This document shows, piece after piece, positions 16,508-26,312 of a stretch of 64,000 nucleotides of DNA. Each line of letters begins with the position of its first letter. Position 1 is the stretch's first letter. The notes beneath the pieces are model-generated. The model was not told where the DNA came from. It was given only the letters and a program-made list of their open reading frames with translations, and did not search any database. The stretch spans positions 186,001 through 250,000 of the forward strand of contig NZ_JAQQXR010000005.1 in NCBI RefSeq assembly GCF_028595325.1, read 5' to 3'. This DNA is from Janthinobacterium fluminis. GTDB taxonomy: Bacteria > Pseudomonadota > Gammaproteobacteria > Burkholderiales > Burkholderiaceae_D. The translations under genes and the position numbers were made by a program.

Positions 16508-18552
16508 ACCTATTTTTCGAAGAATCCGGCGATTTCAAGGTCGGTACGATGATGTCGCAGGCGGGCGAGGCTTACCAGGTCGAGATGCCCAGCGGCAAGC
16601 GCACCAAGGTCAAGATCAAGGACGTGCTGCTGCAGTTCGCCGCGCCGGCCCCGGCCGAGTTGCAGGAGCAGGCCAAGGCCGTCGCCGCCGACATCGACCT
16701 CGATTTCCTGTGGGAAGTGGCGGGCCAGGAGGAGTTCGGCTTCGCCGAGCTGGGCGCCGAGTATTTCGGCCACGCGCCGCTGGCCCACGAGGCGGCCGGC
16801 CTGATCCTGAGCTTGCACTCGGCCCCCGTCTACTTCTATAAGAAGGGCCGCGGCCGCTACAAGGCGGCGCCGGAGGCCGCGCTGAAGGCGGCGCTGGCCG
16901 GCATCGAAAAGAAAAAGCAGCAATTGCTGGTGCAGGCCGGCTATGTCGAGGAGCTGAAGGCGAATAGCTTGCCCGCCTCGATGCAAAACATCGTGCTGCA
17001 ACTGTTGTTCAAGCCGGACAAGAACACCATGGAATACAAGGCGCTGGAGGCGGCGTGCATGGAATTGCACACCAGCGCGGCGCGGCTGATGTTGGCCACC
17101 GGCGGCATCGCCTCGCCGAAGGAGTTGCACCTGTCCAAGTTCCTGTTCGAGAACTTCCCCAAGGGCGCCGGCTTCCCCGACGTGCCGGTGCCGGCCGTGA
17201 CGGCCAAGCTGCCGCTGGCCGACGTGGCCGCCTTCTCCATCGACGACGTGACGACGACCGAGATCGACGACGCCTTTTCCGTCGTCACGCTGGAGGACGG
17301 CACGCTGCGCGTCGGCATCCACATCGCCGCGCCGGCGCTGGGCATCCGCCCGGACGACGCCATCGACAAGATGGCGCGCCAGCGCATGTCGACCGTGTAC
17401 ATGCCGGGCGACAAGATCACCATGTTGCCGGACGAGATAGTCGACGCCTTCACGCTGGCCGAGGGCAAGACCTGCCCGGCCCTGTCGCTGTACGCGACGC
17501 TGAATCCGGCCGACTGGAGCGTGCTGCAGACCGTCACCCGCGCCGAGCTGGTGCCGATCGCCAGCAATCTGCGCCACAACGACCTGGACGACCTGGTCAA
17601 CGAGGAAACCCTGGCCAGCGGCGCCGGCGACTACGCCCACAAGGCCGACCTGGGCCTGCTGTGGCAGTGGGCCCAGCAGCTGGAGCAGGGGCGCATGAAG
17701 AAGCGCGAGGGCTTCGGCCTGAAGCCGGAGCAGAACAACCGCATCGACTTCAACTTCTACGTCGAGAACGACGTCGTCACCGTGGCGCGCCGCAAGCGCG
17801 GCGCGCCGCTGGACAAGATCGTCGCCGAGCTGATGATTTTCGCCAACAGCACCTGGGGCAAGCTGATGCACGACCACGGCGTGCCCGGCATCTACCGCAG
17901 CCAGGGCGGCGGCAGTGGCAACGGCTGGGCCGCGAAGATGCAGGTGCGCATGGTCACGCACGCGGCGCCCCACCAGGGCCTGGGCGTCGACCAGTACGCC
18001 TGGAGCACCTCGCCGCTGCGCCGCTACACGGACCTGGTCAACCAGTGGCAAATCATCGCCTGCGCCGAGCACGGCGTGACGGCGCCGCTGGTGGCGCCGT
18101 TCAAGCCGCGCGACGCGAATCTGTTTGCCATCGTCTCGGCCTTCGACGCGGCCTACGCGGCCTATGGCGATTTCCAGTCGAACATGGAGCGCTACTGGTG
18201 CCTGCGCTGGCTGGGCCAGGAAAACGCCCGCCAGGTCGACGCCGTCGTGCTCAAGGATGAAATCCTGCGCCTCGTCGACATTCCGCTGGTGATCAAGCTG
18301 CCGGGCATGCCGCAGGTGGCGCGCGGCGCCCAGGTCAAGCTCGACATCCTGCGCTGGGACGAGGTCGACCTGTCGATCGAGGCGCGGCTGCTGGAAATCG
18401 CCGCGGCGCCGGAGGCGGCCGACGCCGGGCTGGACTATGAGGACGAGGCCGGCGAGGCCGACGCCGGCATGGCGCCGGAGCAGGCCGACGCGGCCGCCGA
18501 CGCCGGCGCCGGAGCGGCCGAGCTGGCCGGCGCCGGGCCGGCCGCCGACTAA
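16504..18552 (+). CDS. RNB-domain exoribonuclease (RNase II-like)
   Basis: The 682-residue protein contains the RNB catalytic core: AFSIDDVTTTEIDDAFSV (243-260) holds the Mg-binding aspartates, and later segments include TSPLRRYTDLVNQWQ. This family degrades RNA 3' to 5' hydrolytically. The N-terminal 240 residues do not look like the standard cold-shock pair of E. coli RNase II, and no S1 domain is obvious at the C-terminus. Instead the protein ends in an Ala/Asp/Glu-rich, probably disordered tail (about 637-682). It matches the divergent RNB family seen in betaproteobacteria. It is coupled to ubiC by four bases. Confidence 0.88.
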   Translation: MNLFFEESGDFKVGTMMSQAGEAYQVEMPSGKRTKVKIKDVLLQFAAPAPAELQEQAKAVAADIDLDFLWEVAGQEEFGFAELGAEYFGHAPLAHEAAGLILSLHSAPVYFYKKGRGRYKAAPEAALKAALAGIEKKKQQLLVQAGYVEELKANSLPASMQNIVLQLLFKPDKNTMEYKALEAACMELHTSAARLMLATGGIASPKELHLSKFLFENFPKGAGFPDVPVPAVTAKLPLADVAAFSIDDVTTTEIDDAFSVVTLEDGTLRVGIHIAAPALGIRPDDAIDKMARQRMSTVYMPGDKITMLPDEIVDAFTLAEGKTCPALSLYATLNPADWSVLQTVTRAELVPIASNLRHNDLDDLVNEETLASGAGDYAHKADLGLLWQWAQQLEQGRMKKREGFGLKPEQNNRIDFNFYVENDVVTVARRKRGAPLDKIVAELMIFANSTWGKLMHDHGVPGIYRSQGGGSGNGWAAKMQVRMVTHAAPHQGLGVDQYAWSTSPLRRYTDLVNQWQIIACAEHGVTAPLVAPFKPRDANLFAIVSAFDAAYAAYGDFQSNMERYWCLRWLGQENARQVDAVVLKDEILRLVDIPLVIKLPGMPQVARGAQVKLDILRWDEVDLSIEARLLEIAAAPEAADAGLDYEDEAGEADAGMAPEQADAAADAGAGAAELAGAGPAAD

Positions 18553-18657
18553 GCGTGGCGGCGCCGCGAAAAACCTGCGGGTAAGCGGCGCCGATCACGT
18601 AGAATCCGTAGAACCGAGCCATTCTTTCGGCCTAACGTAACCTATGCCTGCCCGCGC

Positions 18658-19545
18658 GTGAAGTCCCTCCAAGAAAACCGTTTCCTGTTCGTCGCCGTCG
18701 CCGTGTCGCTGCTGGCGCACGGCGCCCTGCTGGCCGTGAACTTTGTCGCGCCCGCGCCGGCGCCGCTGGCGCCGGCCGACCCCGGCCTGGAAGTGATTTT
18801 GGTCAACGCCAAGCACGCGAAAAAGCCGCTGAAGGCGGACGCGCTGGCCCAGGCCAACCTGGACGGCGGCGGCCAGGCCGACGCCGGCCGCGCCAAGTCG
18901 CCGCTGCCGGACATGCGCAAGATGGAGACGGGCGACAGCGTCAAGGCCAGCAAGCGCAGCATCGCCGAGCTGGAGCGGCAGCAGCGCGAGCTGATGACCC
19001 AGCTCAGCCAGCCGACGCCCTTGCGCGCCGCGCCCGTCACCGAGAAAAGCACGCCGGACCCCGTGCCCAGGGGCGCCGACCTGATCGAGACGAGCAAGGC
19101 GATCGCCCGCATGAGCGCGGAAATCAGCCAGACCATCGACGACCAGAACAAGCGCCCGCGCAAGACCTTCATCACGCCCAGCACGCAGGAGGTCGGCTAT
19201 GCGATGTATTACAAGACCCTGCAAAAGCGCATCGAGGAAATCGGCACGCTCAACTTCCCCCAGCAAAACGGCCGCAAACTCTATGGCGAGCTGGTCGTCT
19301 ACATCCCGGTTTTCCAGGACGGCACGATCTACCAGAAGGATGGCGGCGCCCGCGTCGAGAAAAGCTCGGGCAACCCTGCCCTCGACGCGGCCGCGCTGGC
19401 CATCGTCCGGCGGGCCGCGCCGTTCGGGCGTTTCCCGCCGAATATGCTCTCTAGCGACAAGGACGATCTGTGGGTTATCATCACGCGGTTTAAATTCACC
19501 CGTGAAGAGAGAATGGAAGCGAACCTGACTGGCGGTGCGAATTGA
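18658..19545 (+). CDS. TonB C-terminal-domain protein (energy transducer-like)
   Basis: The 295-residue protein has an N-terminal membrane anchor (about 8-28), a Pro/Ala/Lys-rich periplasmic spacer, a predicted helical [10 protein letters not shown] region, and a C-terminal TonB-like domain (about 205-285; [38 protein letters not shown]). TonB proteins pass proton-motive energy to outer-membrane receptors. No exbB, exbD or receptor gene is nearby, so it could be an orphan TonB or a structural envelope protein. The start is GTG at 18658. The stop overlaps the aroE start. Confidence 0.8.
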   Translation: MKSLQENRFLFVAVAVSLLAHGALLAVNFVAPAPAPLAPADPGLEVILVNAKHAKKPLKADALAQANLDGGGQADAGRAKSPLPDMRKMETGDSVKASKRSIAELERQQRELMTQLSQPTPLRAAPVTEKSTPDPVPRGADLIETSKAIARMSAEISQTIDDQNKRPRKTFITPSTQEVGYAMYYKTLQKRIEEIGTLNFPQQNGRKLYGELVVYIPVFQDGTIYQKDGGARVEKSSGNPALDAAALAIVRRAAPFGRFPPNMLSSDKDDLWVIITRFKFTREERMEANLTGGAN

Positions 19546-20369
19546 GCGGCGCCGCGCGCTATTGCGTATTCGGCAACCCGATCGCCCATAGCAAATCACC
19601 GGACATCCACGCCGCCTTCGCGGCCCAGACGGGCCAGGACCTGGTCTACGAGCGCCGCCTGGCGGCGCTGGACGGCTTTGCCGCCGCCGCGCGCCAGTTC
19701 GCCGCCGCCGGCGGCCGCGGCGCCAATGTGACGCTGCCCTTCAAGCTGGAGGCTTGCGCGCTGGCGACGGCGCTGACCATGCGCGCCCAGGCGGCCGGCG
19801 CCGTCAACACCCTCAGCTTCAGCGACGGCGAGATCCACGGCGACAACACGGACGGCGACGGCCTCGTCGCCGACATCGTCCGCAACGCCGGCGTCGCCAT
19901 CGCCGGCAAGCGCGTGCTGCTGCTGGGCGCCGGCGGCGCGGCGCGCGGCGCCATGCTGCCCTTGCTGGAGCAGCGCCCCGCCGAGTTGAGCGTCGCCAAC
20001 CGCACGCAGGCCAAGGCTGACGCGCTGGTGCGGCAGTTCGCGCCGCTGGCCGGCGCCGGCCGCCTGCAAGCCTGCGCCTTCGACGCGGCCGGCGGCGTCT
20101 ACGACATCGTCATCAACGCCACCTCGGCCAGCCTGGGCGGCGCGCTGCCGCCGCTGGCGCCCGGCGTCTTCGGCCGCGACACGCTGGCGCTGGACATGAT
20201 GTACGGCGCCCGGCCGACGGTGTTCATGGACTTCGCCGCCGGCCACGGCGCCCAGGTGCGCGACGGCCTCGGCATGCTCGTCGAGCAGGCCGCCGAAGCC
20301 TTCCTGGTGTGGCGCGGCGTGCGCCCCGACACGGGAGCCGTGCTGGCCAGCCTGCGCGCGGCCCTATGA
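19542..20369 (+). CDS. aroE: Shikimate dehydrogenase (NADP)
   Basis: The 275-residue protein has the AroE features: [28 protein letters not shown] with catalytic Lys68, DNTDGDG with catalytic Asp104, and the NADP-binding GAGGAARG loop. It reduces 3-dehydroshikimate to shikimate. The only suitable start is TTG at 19542, overlapping the TGA of the TonB-like gene, so translation probably relies on coupling. mtgA follows with the same type of overlap. Confidence 0.95.
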   Translation: MSGAARYCVFGNPIAHSKSPDIHAAFAAQTGQDLVYERRLAALDGFAAAARQFAAAGGRGANVTLPFKLEACALATALTMRAQAAGAVNTLSFSDGEIHGDNTDGDGLVADIVRNAGVAIAGKRVLLLGAGGAARGAMLPLLEQRPAELSVANRTQAKADALVRQFAPLAGAGRLQACAFDAAGGVYDIVINATSASLGGALPPLAPGVFGRDTLALDMMYGARPTVFMDFAAGHGAQVRDGLGMLVEQAAEAFLVWRGVRPDTGAVLASLRAAL

Positions 20370-21085
20370 AGAAACAGCGCAAAGCGCCGGCGCGCGCCGG
20401 CCGCCCTTGGATCAAATGGATTTTCCTGCTGCCGCTCATCGCCTTCCTGGCGATCCAGTTGTATTTCCTGTTGCAAATTTGCTGGTGGGTCAAGCACGAT
20501 CCGGACAGCACGGCCTTCATGCGCGAGCAACTTTCGGTGCTGCGGCAGAAAAACCCGAATGCCGAACTGCAGCACAGCTGGGTGCCCTACAACCGCATCT
20601 CGAACCACCTCAAGCGCGCCGTCATCGCCTCGGAAGACGCCAACTTCTCCGAGCACGAGGGGGTAGACTGGGAAGCCATGCAAAAGGCTTACGAGAAAAA
20701 CACCCGCAAGCACAAGGTGGTGTCGGGCGGCTCGACCATCACCCAGCAGTTGGCGAAGAATTTGTTCCTGTCCGGCTCGCGCAGCTACATCCGCAAGGGC
20801 GAGGAGCTGATCATCACGTATATGCTGGAAACCTTGATGGACAAGGAGCGCATCTTTGAAATCTACCTCAACGTGGTCGAGTTCGGCAGCGGCATCTTCG
20901 GCGCGGAGGCGGCGGCGCGGCATTACTACGGCGTCGGCGCTGCCGGCCTGAACAGCGGCCAAGCGGCCAAACTGGCCGTGATGCTGCCGAATCCGCGCTT
21001 TTTCGACAAGCACCGCGATTCCGGCTATTTGGCGCGGCGCACCGGCGTCATCCTGCGGCGCATGGGCTCGGCGGACCTGCCGTAA
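20366..21085 (+). CDS. mtgA: Monofunctional biosynthetic peptidoglycan transglycosylase
   Basis: The 239-residue protein has a basic N-terminus, one membrane anchor (about 17-39) and a GT51 glycosyltransferase domain with [14 protein letters not shown] (catalytic Glu90), [15 protein letters not shown] and [27 protein letters not shown]. It polymerises lipid II into glycan strands on the periplasmic face. No transpeptidase domain is present, which defines MtgA. The ATG overlaps the aroE stop. Confidence 0.96.
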   Translation: MKKQRKAPARAGRPWIKWIFLLPLIAFLAIQLYFLLQICWWVKHDPDSTAFMREQLSVLRQKNPNAELQHSWVPYNRISNHLKRAVIASEDANFSEHEGVDWEAMQKAYEKNTRKHKVVSGGSTITQQLAKNLFLSGSRSYIRKGEELIITYMLETLMDKERIFEIYLNVVEFGSGIFGAEAAARHYYGVGAAGLNSGQAAKLAVMLPNPRFFDKHRDSGYLARRTGVILRRMGSADLP

Positions 21086-21285
21086 GCGGCCCCGGCCGGG
21101 GCCGGCGCCACGGCCGGCGCCAAAATGCGTAAAAATGCCGCCCGGCGCGGCAAAAATAGCGTTGCGCACTGGCAGGCAAAAGGGCTTTGCGGGTACACTT
21201 GCGCTGTTTCGATTTTGGCGCCGCGCTTCCTGCGGGCGCCGGCATAACTATACGACAACCCCCCAACGTCCGGCTGAGAGCGCGC

Positions 21286-22254
21286 ATGATCAATGTCTTT
21301 GTTTTACAGAATGGCCGGCTCAACCAGGTGCCGATCGACAGCCGCACGGATCTGGAAAGCGTCGACCCGGTCTGGGTCGACCTGACCGACCCGAACGACG
21401 ACGAGCGCGCCTGGGTCAAGGCCATCTACGGCGTGACGCTGCCGGGCGAAGACGAAGTCAAGGACATCGAGGCCTCGGCCCGCTACTACGAGGCGGAGAA
21501 CGGCGACCTGCACCTGCGCACCGACTTCCTGCTGGAAGAGGACGACGGCCCGTCGCGCGTGGTCACCGTGGCCTTCATCCTGGCCAAGAAAATGCTGTTC
21601 TCGGTGCACACCGACGACTTGCCCGTGTTCCGCCTGGTGCGCATGCGCGCGCGCTCGCGCCCCGGCTCGATCGCCGACTACATGGACGTGCTGCTGGACC
21701 TGTACGCGACCGACGCCGAATATTCGGCCGACGCGCTGGAAGGCATTTACCAGAACCTGGAAGAGGTCAGCGGCCGCGTGCTGCAGGAAGAGTTCACCGA
21801 CCAGGACGCGGCCTCCGCACTGAATTCCATCGCCCACGAGGAAGACTTGAACGGCCGCATACGCCGCAACATGATGGACACGCGGCGCGCCGTCAGCTTC
21901 CTGATGCGCGGCCGCCTGCTCAATTCCGAGCAATTCGAGGAGGCGCGGCAGATTCTGCGCGATATCGAATCGCTGGACGGCCACACCTCTTTCCTGTTCG
22001 ACAAGATTAACTTCCTGATGGACGCCACCGTCGGCTTCATCAACATCAACCAGAACAAGATCATCAAAATCTTCTCGGTGGCCAGCGTGGCCTTCCTGCC
22101 GCCGACGCTGATCGCCAGCATCTATGGCATGAACTTCAAGGGCTGGTTCCCGGAACTGGAGTGGTCCTTCGGCTACCCCTTCGCGCTGCTGCTGATGGTC
22201 ATCAGCGCGATCGCGCCGTTCTGGTACTTCCGCCGCCGCGGCTGGCTGAAATAA
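21286..22254 (+). CDS. corA: CorA magnesium/cobalt transporter
   Basis: The 322-residue protein has the CorA layout: a cytoplasmic alpha/beta domain, a long helical stalk, and two C-terminal membrane segments (about 261-280 and 296-315) separated by the GMN signature (281-283). CorA is a homopentameric Mg2+ channel of the inner membrane. The start at 21286 gives the canonical N-terminus. An in-frame ATG at 21187 would add 33 residues of low similarity. It is preceded by a 200-base gap with GC-rich dyads but no clear promoter. Confidence 0.94.
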   Translation: MINVFVLQNGRLNQVPIDSRTDLESVDPVWVDLTDPNDDERAWVKAIYGVTLPGEDEVKDIEASARYYEAENGDLHLRTDFLLEEDDGPSRVVTVAFILAKKMLFSVHTDDLPVFRLVRMRARSRPGSIADYMDVLLDLYATDAEYSADALEGIYQNLEEVSGRVLQEEFTDQDAASALNSIAHEEDLNGRIRRNMMDTRRAVSFLMRGRLLNSEQFEEARQILRDIESLDGHTSFLFDKINFLMDATVGFININQNKIIKIFSVASVAFLPPTLIASIYGMNFKGWFPELEWSFGYPFALLLMVISAIAPFWYFRRRGWLK

Positions 22255-22302
22255 GGCCGCGCGCCGGCTCCGCCTATCCCGCACTATTTACTTGCGTCAC
22301 GC

Positions 22303-22316
22303 TTGATTTGCATCAG
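22303..22316 (+). promoter_or_regulatory. FNR/Dnr-type box upstream of the CVNH gene
   Basis: TTGAT-TTGC-ATCAG matches nine of the ten fixed bases of the FNR/ANR consensus (TTGAT-N4-ATCAA). It lies about 165 bases before the CVNH start and about 50 bases after the corA stop. A weak -10 candidate TATGTG (22333-22338) would put the site near -35 of a transcript heading into the CVNH gene. Inferred; could be chance. Confidence 0.35.
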
Positions 22317-22481
22317 TGTGATTATTGAAGAGTATGTGCCGAAAAATATGGCGCAAACTGGTCTTTATCACATCGATGCCGGCCAGCTACCGGCGCCGGG
22401 CTTGAAGCATGTGTCCATGCGTTGCGGGCACGCGGCCCCGGCAGTGCGAAAGCGACGCCAGCCATTTTGATGGGAGTCCAC

Positions 22482-22844
22482 ATGTCCCGCTTCGTTCCAC
22501 CTGGCAGTTACCAGAAAACCGCCACGCAGATCAATACCAATCTGTATGGCAAAGCCCAGCGCCGCGACCAGACCTGGGTGGCCAGCGGCGCCAACATCAC
22601 CAACCTGTCCGGCGGCCTGGTCAACCTGGACGGCTCGCTGCAGGCGGAAAACGACGCCGCGCCCAGCGCCGGCTTCGTGCCCAACGGCAGTTACAAACTC
22701 AGCACCGAAAACATTTCCGTCGTCCTGTCGGCGTATTGCCAGAAGCGCGACGGCAGCTGGCAATGGGCGACGCTCGACATCAGCCGCTACATCACGGGGC
22801 ATGGCGACATCGCCAATATCGACGGGGAATTGAAGATTCAGTAA
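22482..22844 (+). CDS. Cyanovirin-N homology (CVNH) domain lectin-like protein
   Basis: The 120-residue protein is an internal duplication (about 8-53 and 69-118), each half with the pattern GSYxxx...RRDxxW...L.NLDGSL / GSYKLS...KRDGSW...IANIDGEL. This is the CVNH fold, whose founding member binds high-mannose glycans. Of the four cyanovirin cysteines only one position (Cys86) is kept, so there are no disulfides, consistent with the absence of a signal peptide and a cytoplasmic location. The start at 22482 is chosen because GGGAG lies five bases upstream; ATG 22470 is an alternative. It is monocistronic and ends before a strong terminator. The ligand and role are unknown. Confidence 0.85.
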   Translation: MSRFVPPGSYQKTATQINTNLYGKAQRRDQTWVASGANITNLSGGLVNLDGSLQAENDAAPSAGFVPNGSYKLSTENISVVLSAYCQKRDGSWQWATLDISRYITGHGDIANIDGELKIQ

Positions 22845-22991
22845 GGCAGCACGCCCAAGTTTTACGCGGCTGAGTTGGCCCGGCGACCCTCCGCCCGGCC
22901 AGGCGCATACCTCCTGTGCGCAGCGGCGTTCTACGGCCAGGGTTTGAACCGCTTGCGACGGTTTGCTAAAGGGTCTCTGGCTGCTCCGACG

Positions 22992-23027
22992 CGGTCATCG
23001 CCGTATCCCGGCGATGGCCGTTTTTTT
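22992..23027 (+). terminator. Rho-independent terminator after the CVNH gene
   Basis: A 12-bp stem (22992-23003 with 23009-23020, one G-T pair) with a five-base loop is followed by seven T. It points in the plus direction, 148 bases beyond the CVNH stop and just before the end of the convergent EamA gene. Confidence 0.85.
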
Positions 23028-23042
23028 GTGTGCCGGCGCCGC

Positions 23043-23945
23043 TCAGCTGCGGCGCAGATTGACCAGCACGATGCCGGCCAGCACCAGCGCGGCGCCGGCG
23101 CCGAAGCGCAGGCTCAGTTGCTCGCCGAGCAGCGCCACGCCGAAGCCGACGCCGAACAGCGGCGTCAGGAAGGAAAACGTGGCAATGCGCGACGCCAGGT
23201 AGCGCCGCAGCATCCAGAACCAGGCCAGGTAGCTGGCGAAGGCGATGACGACGACCTGGAAGAACAGGCTCAGCCACGCCATGCCCGTCATCTTCACGGC
23301 CGCCACGTCGCCGCCGACGATGGCCAGGGCCAGCAAAATCAGCGCCGCCACCGCCAGCTGGTACAGCAGCGTCGTCGTGGGCGCCGCCTCCGACAGCGCC
23401 GAGCGGCGCACGACGATGGTGGTGGCGGCCCAGAACAGGCTGCCCAGCAGCGCCAGGGCGTCGCCGATCAGCGTCCGGCCCCAGCCGCCGCCGGCCTCGC
23501 CCAGGCCGTTGGAGAAGGCCAGCGCGATGCCGGCGAAGGCGGCGCAGATGCCCAGCCATTGCCGGTGGCCGAGGCGCTCGCCGGCCACGCCCCAGTGCAG
23601 GCCGAGCACCGTGAAAATCGGTGCTGCGTACAGGAAGACGACGATGTGCGAGGCCGAGGTGTAGTTCAGTCCCAGCGCCACGCAGAGGAATTCGGCGGCG
23701 AACAGCACGCCGGCGGCGATGCCGGGCCAGAGCGTGCCGTCGCCGATGGCGAAGCGCTGGCCGCGCCAGCGCATCAGCGCCCACACGAGCAGCGCGGCGC
23801 CGCCGCAGCGCAGCCCGGTCTGCAGCATCGGGCTCATGCTGGGCGCCGTCGCCTTGACGGCCACCTGCTGCAAGCCCCAGCACAGGCACAGCACCAGCAT
23901 CAGGCCGGCGGCGAAGCCGTCGAGCGGTTTGCGCGTGGCGCTCAT
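23043..23945 (-). CDS. EamA/DMT-family membrane transporter
   Basis: The 300-residue protein consists of about ten hydrophobic segments in two EamA repeats (roughly 12-145 and 160-298), typical of drug/metabolite transporters. The first repeat has LCLCWGLQQVAVK and the second SLFWAATTIVVRR, both characteristic helix starts. Such proteins export or exchange small metabolites across the inner membrane; the substrate cannot be told. It lies downstream of hemL on the same strand with a 158-base gap containing a GC-rich hairpin, so it may have its own promoter. Confidence 0.87.
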   Translation of the reverse strand: MSATRKPLDGFAAGLMLVLCLCWGLQQVAVKATAPSMSPMLQTGLRCGGAALLVWALMRWRGQRFAIGDGTLWPGIAAGVLFAAEFLCVALGLNYTSASHIVVFLYAAPIFTVLGLHWGVAGERLGHRQWLGICAAFAGIALAFSNGLGEAGGGWGRTLIGDALALLGSLFWAATTIVVRRSALSEAAPTTTLLYQLAVAALILLALAIVGGDVAAVKMTGMAWLSLFFQVVVIAFASYLAWFWMLRRYLASRIATFSFLTPLFGVGFGVALLGEQLSLRFGAGAALVLAGIVLVNLRRS

Positions 23946-24053
23946 AGGCGCGGCCCGCTGCGGCGCGCCTGGCTGGCGGATGCTTGTCGTGGTGTGGGCA
24001 TGGTGGGGAGGTTTTGCGGGCGTGGGAGGGGCGGGCAAGCCCGGGGGGAACAA

Positions 24054-24075
24054 GCCCGGGGGCTGCCCCCCGGGC
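24054..24075 (-). terminator. GC-rich hairpin after hemL (possible terminator)
   Basis: A perfect 9-bp all-GC stem (24054-24062 with 24067-24075) with a four-base loop lies about 29 bases beyond the hemL stop on the minus strand. There is no proper T tract, only TTGTT, so termination activity is uncertain. Confidence 0.35.
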
Positions 24076-24103
24076 CTGCGGCTGCTGCTCTGGCGGCGTC
24101 GAC

Positions 24104-25393
24104 TCAGGCCAGTTTGGCGAAGACGCGGCGCGCCGCCTCGATGGTGGCGTCGATGACGGCGTCGTCGTGCTGCGCCGAGACGAAGCCGGCCTCGAAGGCG
24201 GCCGGCGCGAAGTACACGCCCTCGTCCAGCATGGCGTGGAAGAAGGTGTTGAACTTGCTGCGGTCGCCGGCCATCATTTCGGCGTAGCTGGTCGGCACCG
24301 TCGCGCTGAAGTAGATGCCGAACATGCCGCCGATCGAGTCGGCGCAGAATGCCACGCCGGCTTCCTTGGCCGCCGCCGTCAAGCCCTGCGCCAGCCTGGC
24401 CGCCGTCGCGCCCAGCGCCTCGTAGAAGCCGGGCGCCTGGATCAGTTTCAGCGTCGTCATGCCGGCCGCCACCGCCACCGGGTTGCCCGACAGCGTGCCG
24501 GCCTGGTAGACGCCGCCCAGCGGCGCCATATTGTGCATCAGCGCCGCGCTGCCGCCGAAGGCCGCCACCGGCAGGCCGCCGCCGATGACCTTGCCCAGCG
24601 CCGTCAGGTCCGGCTGGATGCCGTACAGCGCCTGGGCGCCGCCCAGCGCGACGCGGAAGCCGCACATCACCTCGTCGAAGATCAGGATGGCGCCGTGCTG
24701 GGTGCACAGCGCGCGCATCGCCTGCAGGAACTCCGGCTTGGCCTTGATCAGGTTCATATTCCCGGCCACCGGCTCGACGATGACGCAGGCGATTTCCGCG
24801 CCGAAGCTGTCGAAGGCGTCCTGCAGTTGTTCGACGTTGTTATAGTCGAGCACCAGCGTGTGCTTGACGAAGTCCTCGGGCACGCCGGCCGAGGTCGGGT
24901 TGCCGAAGGTCAGCAGGCCGCTGCCGGCCTTGACCAGCAGCGAGTCGGCGTGGCCGTGGTAGCAGCCCTCGAACTTGATGATCTTGTCGCGCCCGGTGGC
25001 GCCGCGCGCCAGCCGCAGCGCGCTCATGGTCGCCTCGGTGCCCGAGGACACCAGGCGCACCTGCTCGATCGACGGCACCAGGCGGTGGATTTCCTCGGCC
25101 ATCTCGATCTCGCCCTCGGTCGGGGCGCCGAAGGACAGGCCGCGCGCGGCCGCCTGCTGCACCGCCGCCACCACTTCCGGGTGGGCGTGGCCGACGATGG
25201 CCGGGCCCCAGGAGCCGATGTAGTCGATGTAGCGCTTGCCGTCGGCGTCCCAGAAGTACGGCCCTTCGGCGCGCGTGATGAAGCGCGGCGTGCCGCCGAC
25301 CGAACGGAAGGCGCGCACCGGCGAGTTGACGCCGCCCGGCGTGGTTTTCTGGGCGCGGGCGAACAGGGTGTCGTTTTTCGAGTTGCTTGTCAT
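24104..25393 (-). CDS. hemL: Glutamate-1-semialdehyde 2,1-aminomutase
   Basis: The 429-residue protein is a fold-type I PLP enzyme with the HemL pattern: [49 protein letters not shown] and [10 protein letters not shown], in which Lys268 should bind PLP. It converts glutamate-1-semialdehyde to 5-aminolevulinate for tetrapyrrole synthesis. It lies 22 bases downstream of the ThiD-like gene on the same strand, probably in one transcript. Confidence 0.97.
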   Translation of the reverse strand: MTSNSKNDTLFARAQKTTPGGVNSPVRAFRSVGGTPRFITRAEGPYFWDADGKRYIDYIGSWGPAIVGHAHPEVVAAVQQAAARGLSFGAPTEGEIEMAEEIHRLVPSIEQVRLVSSGTEATMSALRLARGATGRDKIIKFEGCYHGHADSLLVKAGSGLLTFGNPTSAGVPEDFVKHTLVLDYNNVEQLQDAFDSFGAEIACVIVEPVAGNMNLIKAKPEFLQAMRALCTQHGAILIFDEVMCGFRVALGGAQALYGIQPDLTALGKVIGGGLPVAAFGGSAALMHNMAPLGGVYQAGTLSGNPVAVAAGMTTLKLIQAPGFYEALGATAARLAQGLTAAAKEAGVAFCADSIGGMFGIYFSATVPTSYAEMMAGDRSKFNTFFHAMLDEGVYFAPAAFEAGFVSAQHDDAVIDATIEAARRVFAKLA

Positions 25394-25415
25394 GATCGTG
25401 TCTTCAGGTAGTGAG

Positions 25416-26255
25416 TCATTGAGCTGGATTGAGTCGCTGGAAAAACCGGTTCGGCACCAGCTTGCCCATGCCGAAACGCTGCGCGTGCGCCAGCGCGCCG
25501 GCCGTGTAGTCCTGCGCCGCCTGCACCGCCAGCGCGGCGTCGCCGCCGTCGCCGCCGTGCGCCATCAGCGCCGTCAGCGCCGCCGACAGCGTGCTGCCGG
25601 CGCCGCTGAAGCTGCCGGCCAGGTGCTGCCAGGCGTCGTGGCGCACCACGCCGTCGTGGCCGAACAGGGTGTTGGCGCGCAGCGCGTTGTCGCCGTGGCC
25701 GGCGTTCGGCGTGCCGGTGACGAGGACGAATTCGCAGCCCAGCGCCAGCAGGTAGTCGACGTCGGCGCGCAGGGTGTCGCTCGGGTCGGCGTCGCGCCAG
25801 GTTTCGGCCAGGCGCTCCAGCTCGACCTGCGACAGCAGCAGCACCGTGGTCTGCGGGATCAGCAGCTGGCGCAGCGCCGTCAGCGCGTCCTCGCCGTCGG
25901 CGCCCGGGTCGGGCAGGGCCGAGACGAAGGGGTCGAGGATCAGCGGCACGTCCGGGTAGTCGGAGACGATTTCGGCGATCGCCGTGATGTGCTCGATGCC
26001 GCCCGGCGCGCCGATCTTGATGGCCGCCACGGCCATGTCTTCGAGCAGCACGCGGGCCTGGTCGGAGACCCAGTCGGGGTCGATTTCCTGGACGTCCTCG
26101 ACGCGCGCGGTGTCGCCGATCAGCAACGCGGTGCTGACGGTCAGGCCGTGGCAGCCGAACGCGGAAAATACCGCCAGGTCGGCCTGGATGCCGATCGCGC
26201 CGACCGGATCGGAGACGCCGAAGCTTAATATGAGGGGAGAAGTTTGGTTTTGCAC
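25416..26255 (-). CDS. thiD: ThiD-like hydroxymethylpyrimidine/phosphomethylpyrimidine kinase
   Basis: The 279-residue protein has the ThiD fold: [19 protein letters not shown] (substrate site, with FGVSDPVG instead of the usual AGSDSSGG), VPLILDPF, and a C-terminal [10 protein letters not shown] anion-hole motif. In ThiD the residue after GTG/GAG is normally the catalytic Cys, or Asp in related kinases; here it is Ser221. The enzyme would phosphorylate HMP and HMP-P for thiamine synthesis, but both substrate and catalytic motifs deviate, so activity is less certain than the family call. No other thi genes or TPP riboswitch are nearby. It is divergent from the rubredoxin gene. Confidence 0.8.
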   Translation of the reverse strand: MQNQTSPLILSFGVSDPVGAIGIQADLAVFSAFGCHGLTVSTALLIGDTARVEDVQEIDPDWVSDQARVLLEDMAVAAIKIGAPGGIEHITAIAEIVSDYPDVPLILDPFVSALPDPGADGEDALTALRQLLIPQTTVLLLSQVELERLAETWRDADPSDTLRADVDYLLALGCEFVLVTGTPNAGHGDNALRANTLFGHDGVVRHDAWQHLAGSFSGAGSTLSAALTALMAHGGDGGDAALAVQAAQDYTAGALAHAQRFGMGKLVPNRFFQRLNPAQ

Positions 26256-26312
26256 GGCGGGTAGATTAAGATACCTAATTCAGCATTTTACTTGATTGAA
26301 GGGTGGCGGAAC

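Noticed and set aside
22875-24287. 470-codon plus-strand frame over the EamA and hemL region
   Set aside because: Opposite to well-supported EamA and HemL genes; it contains the terminator and has no recognisable domain.
26256-26312. TPP riboswitch upstream of the ThiD-like gene
   Set aside because: The divergent gap is only 57 bases and shows no THI-box motif.
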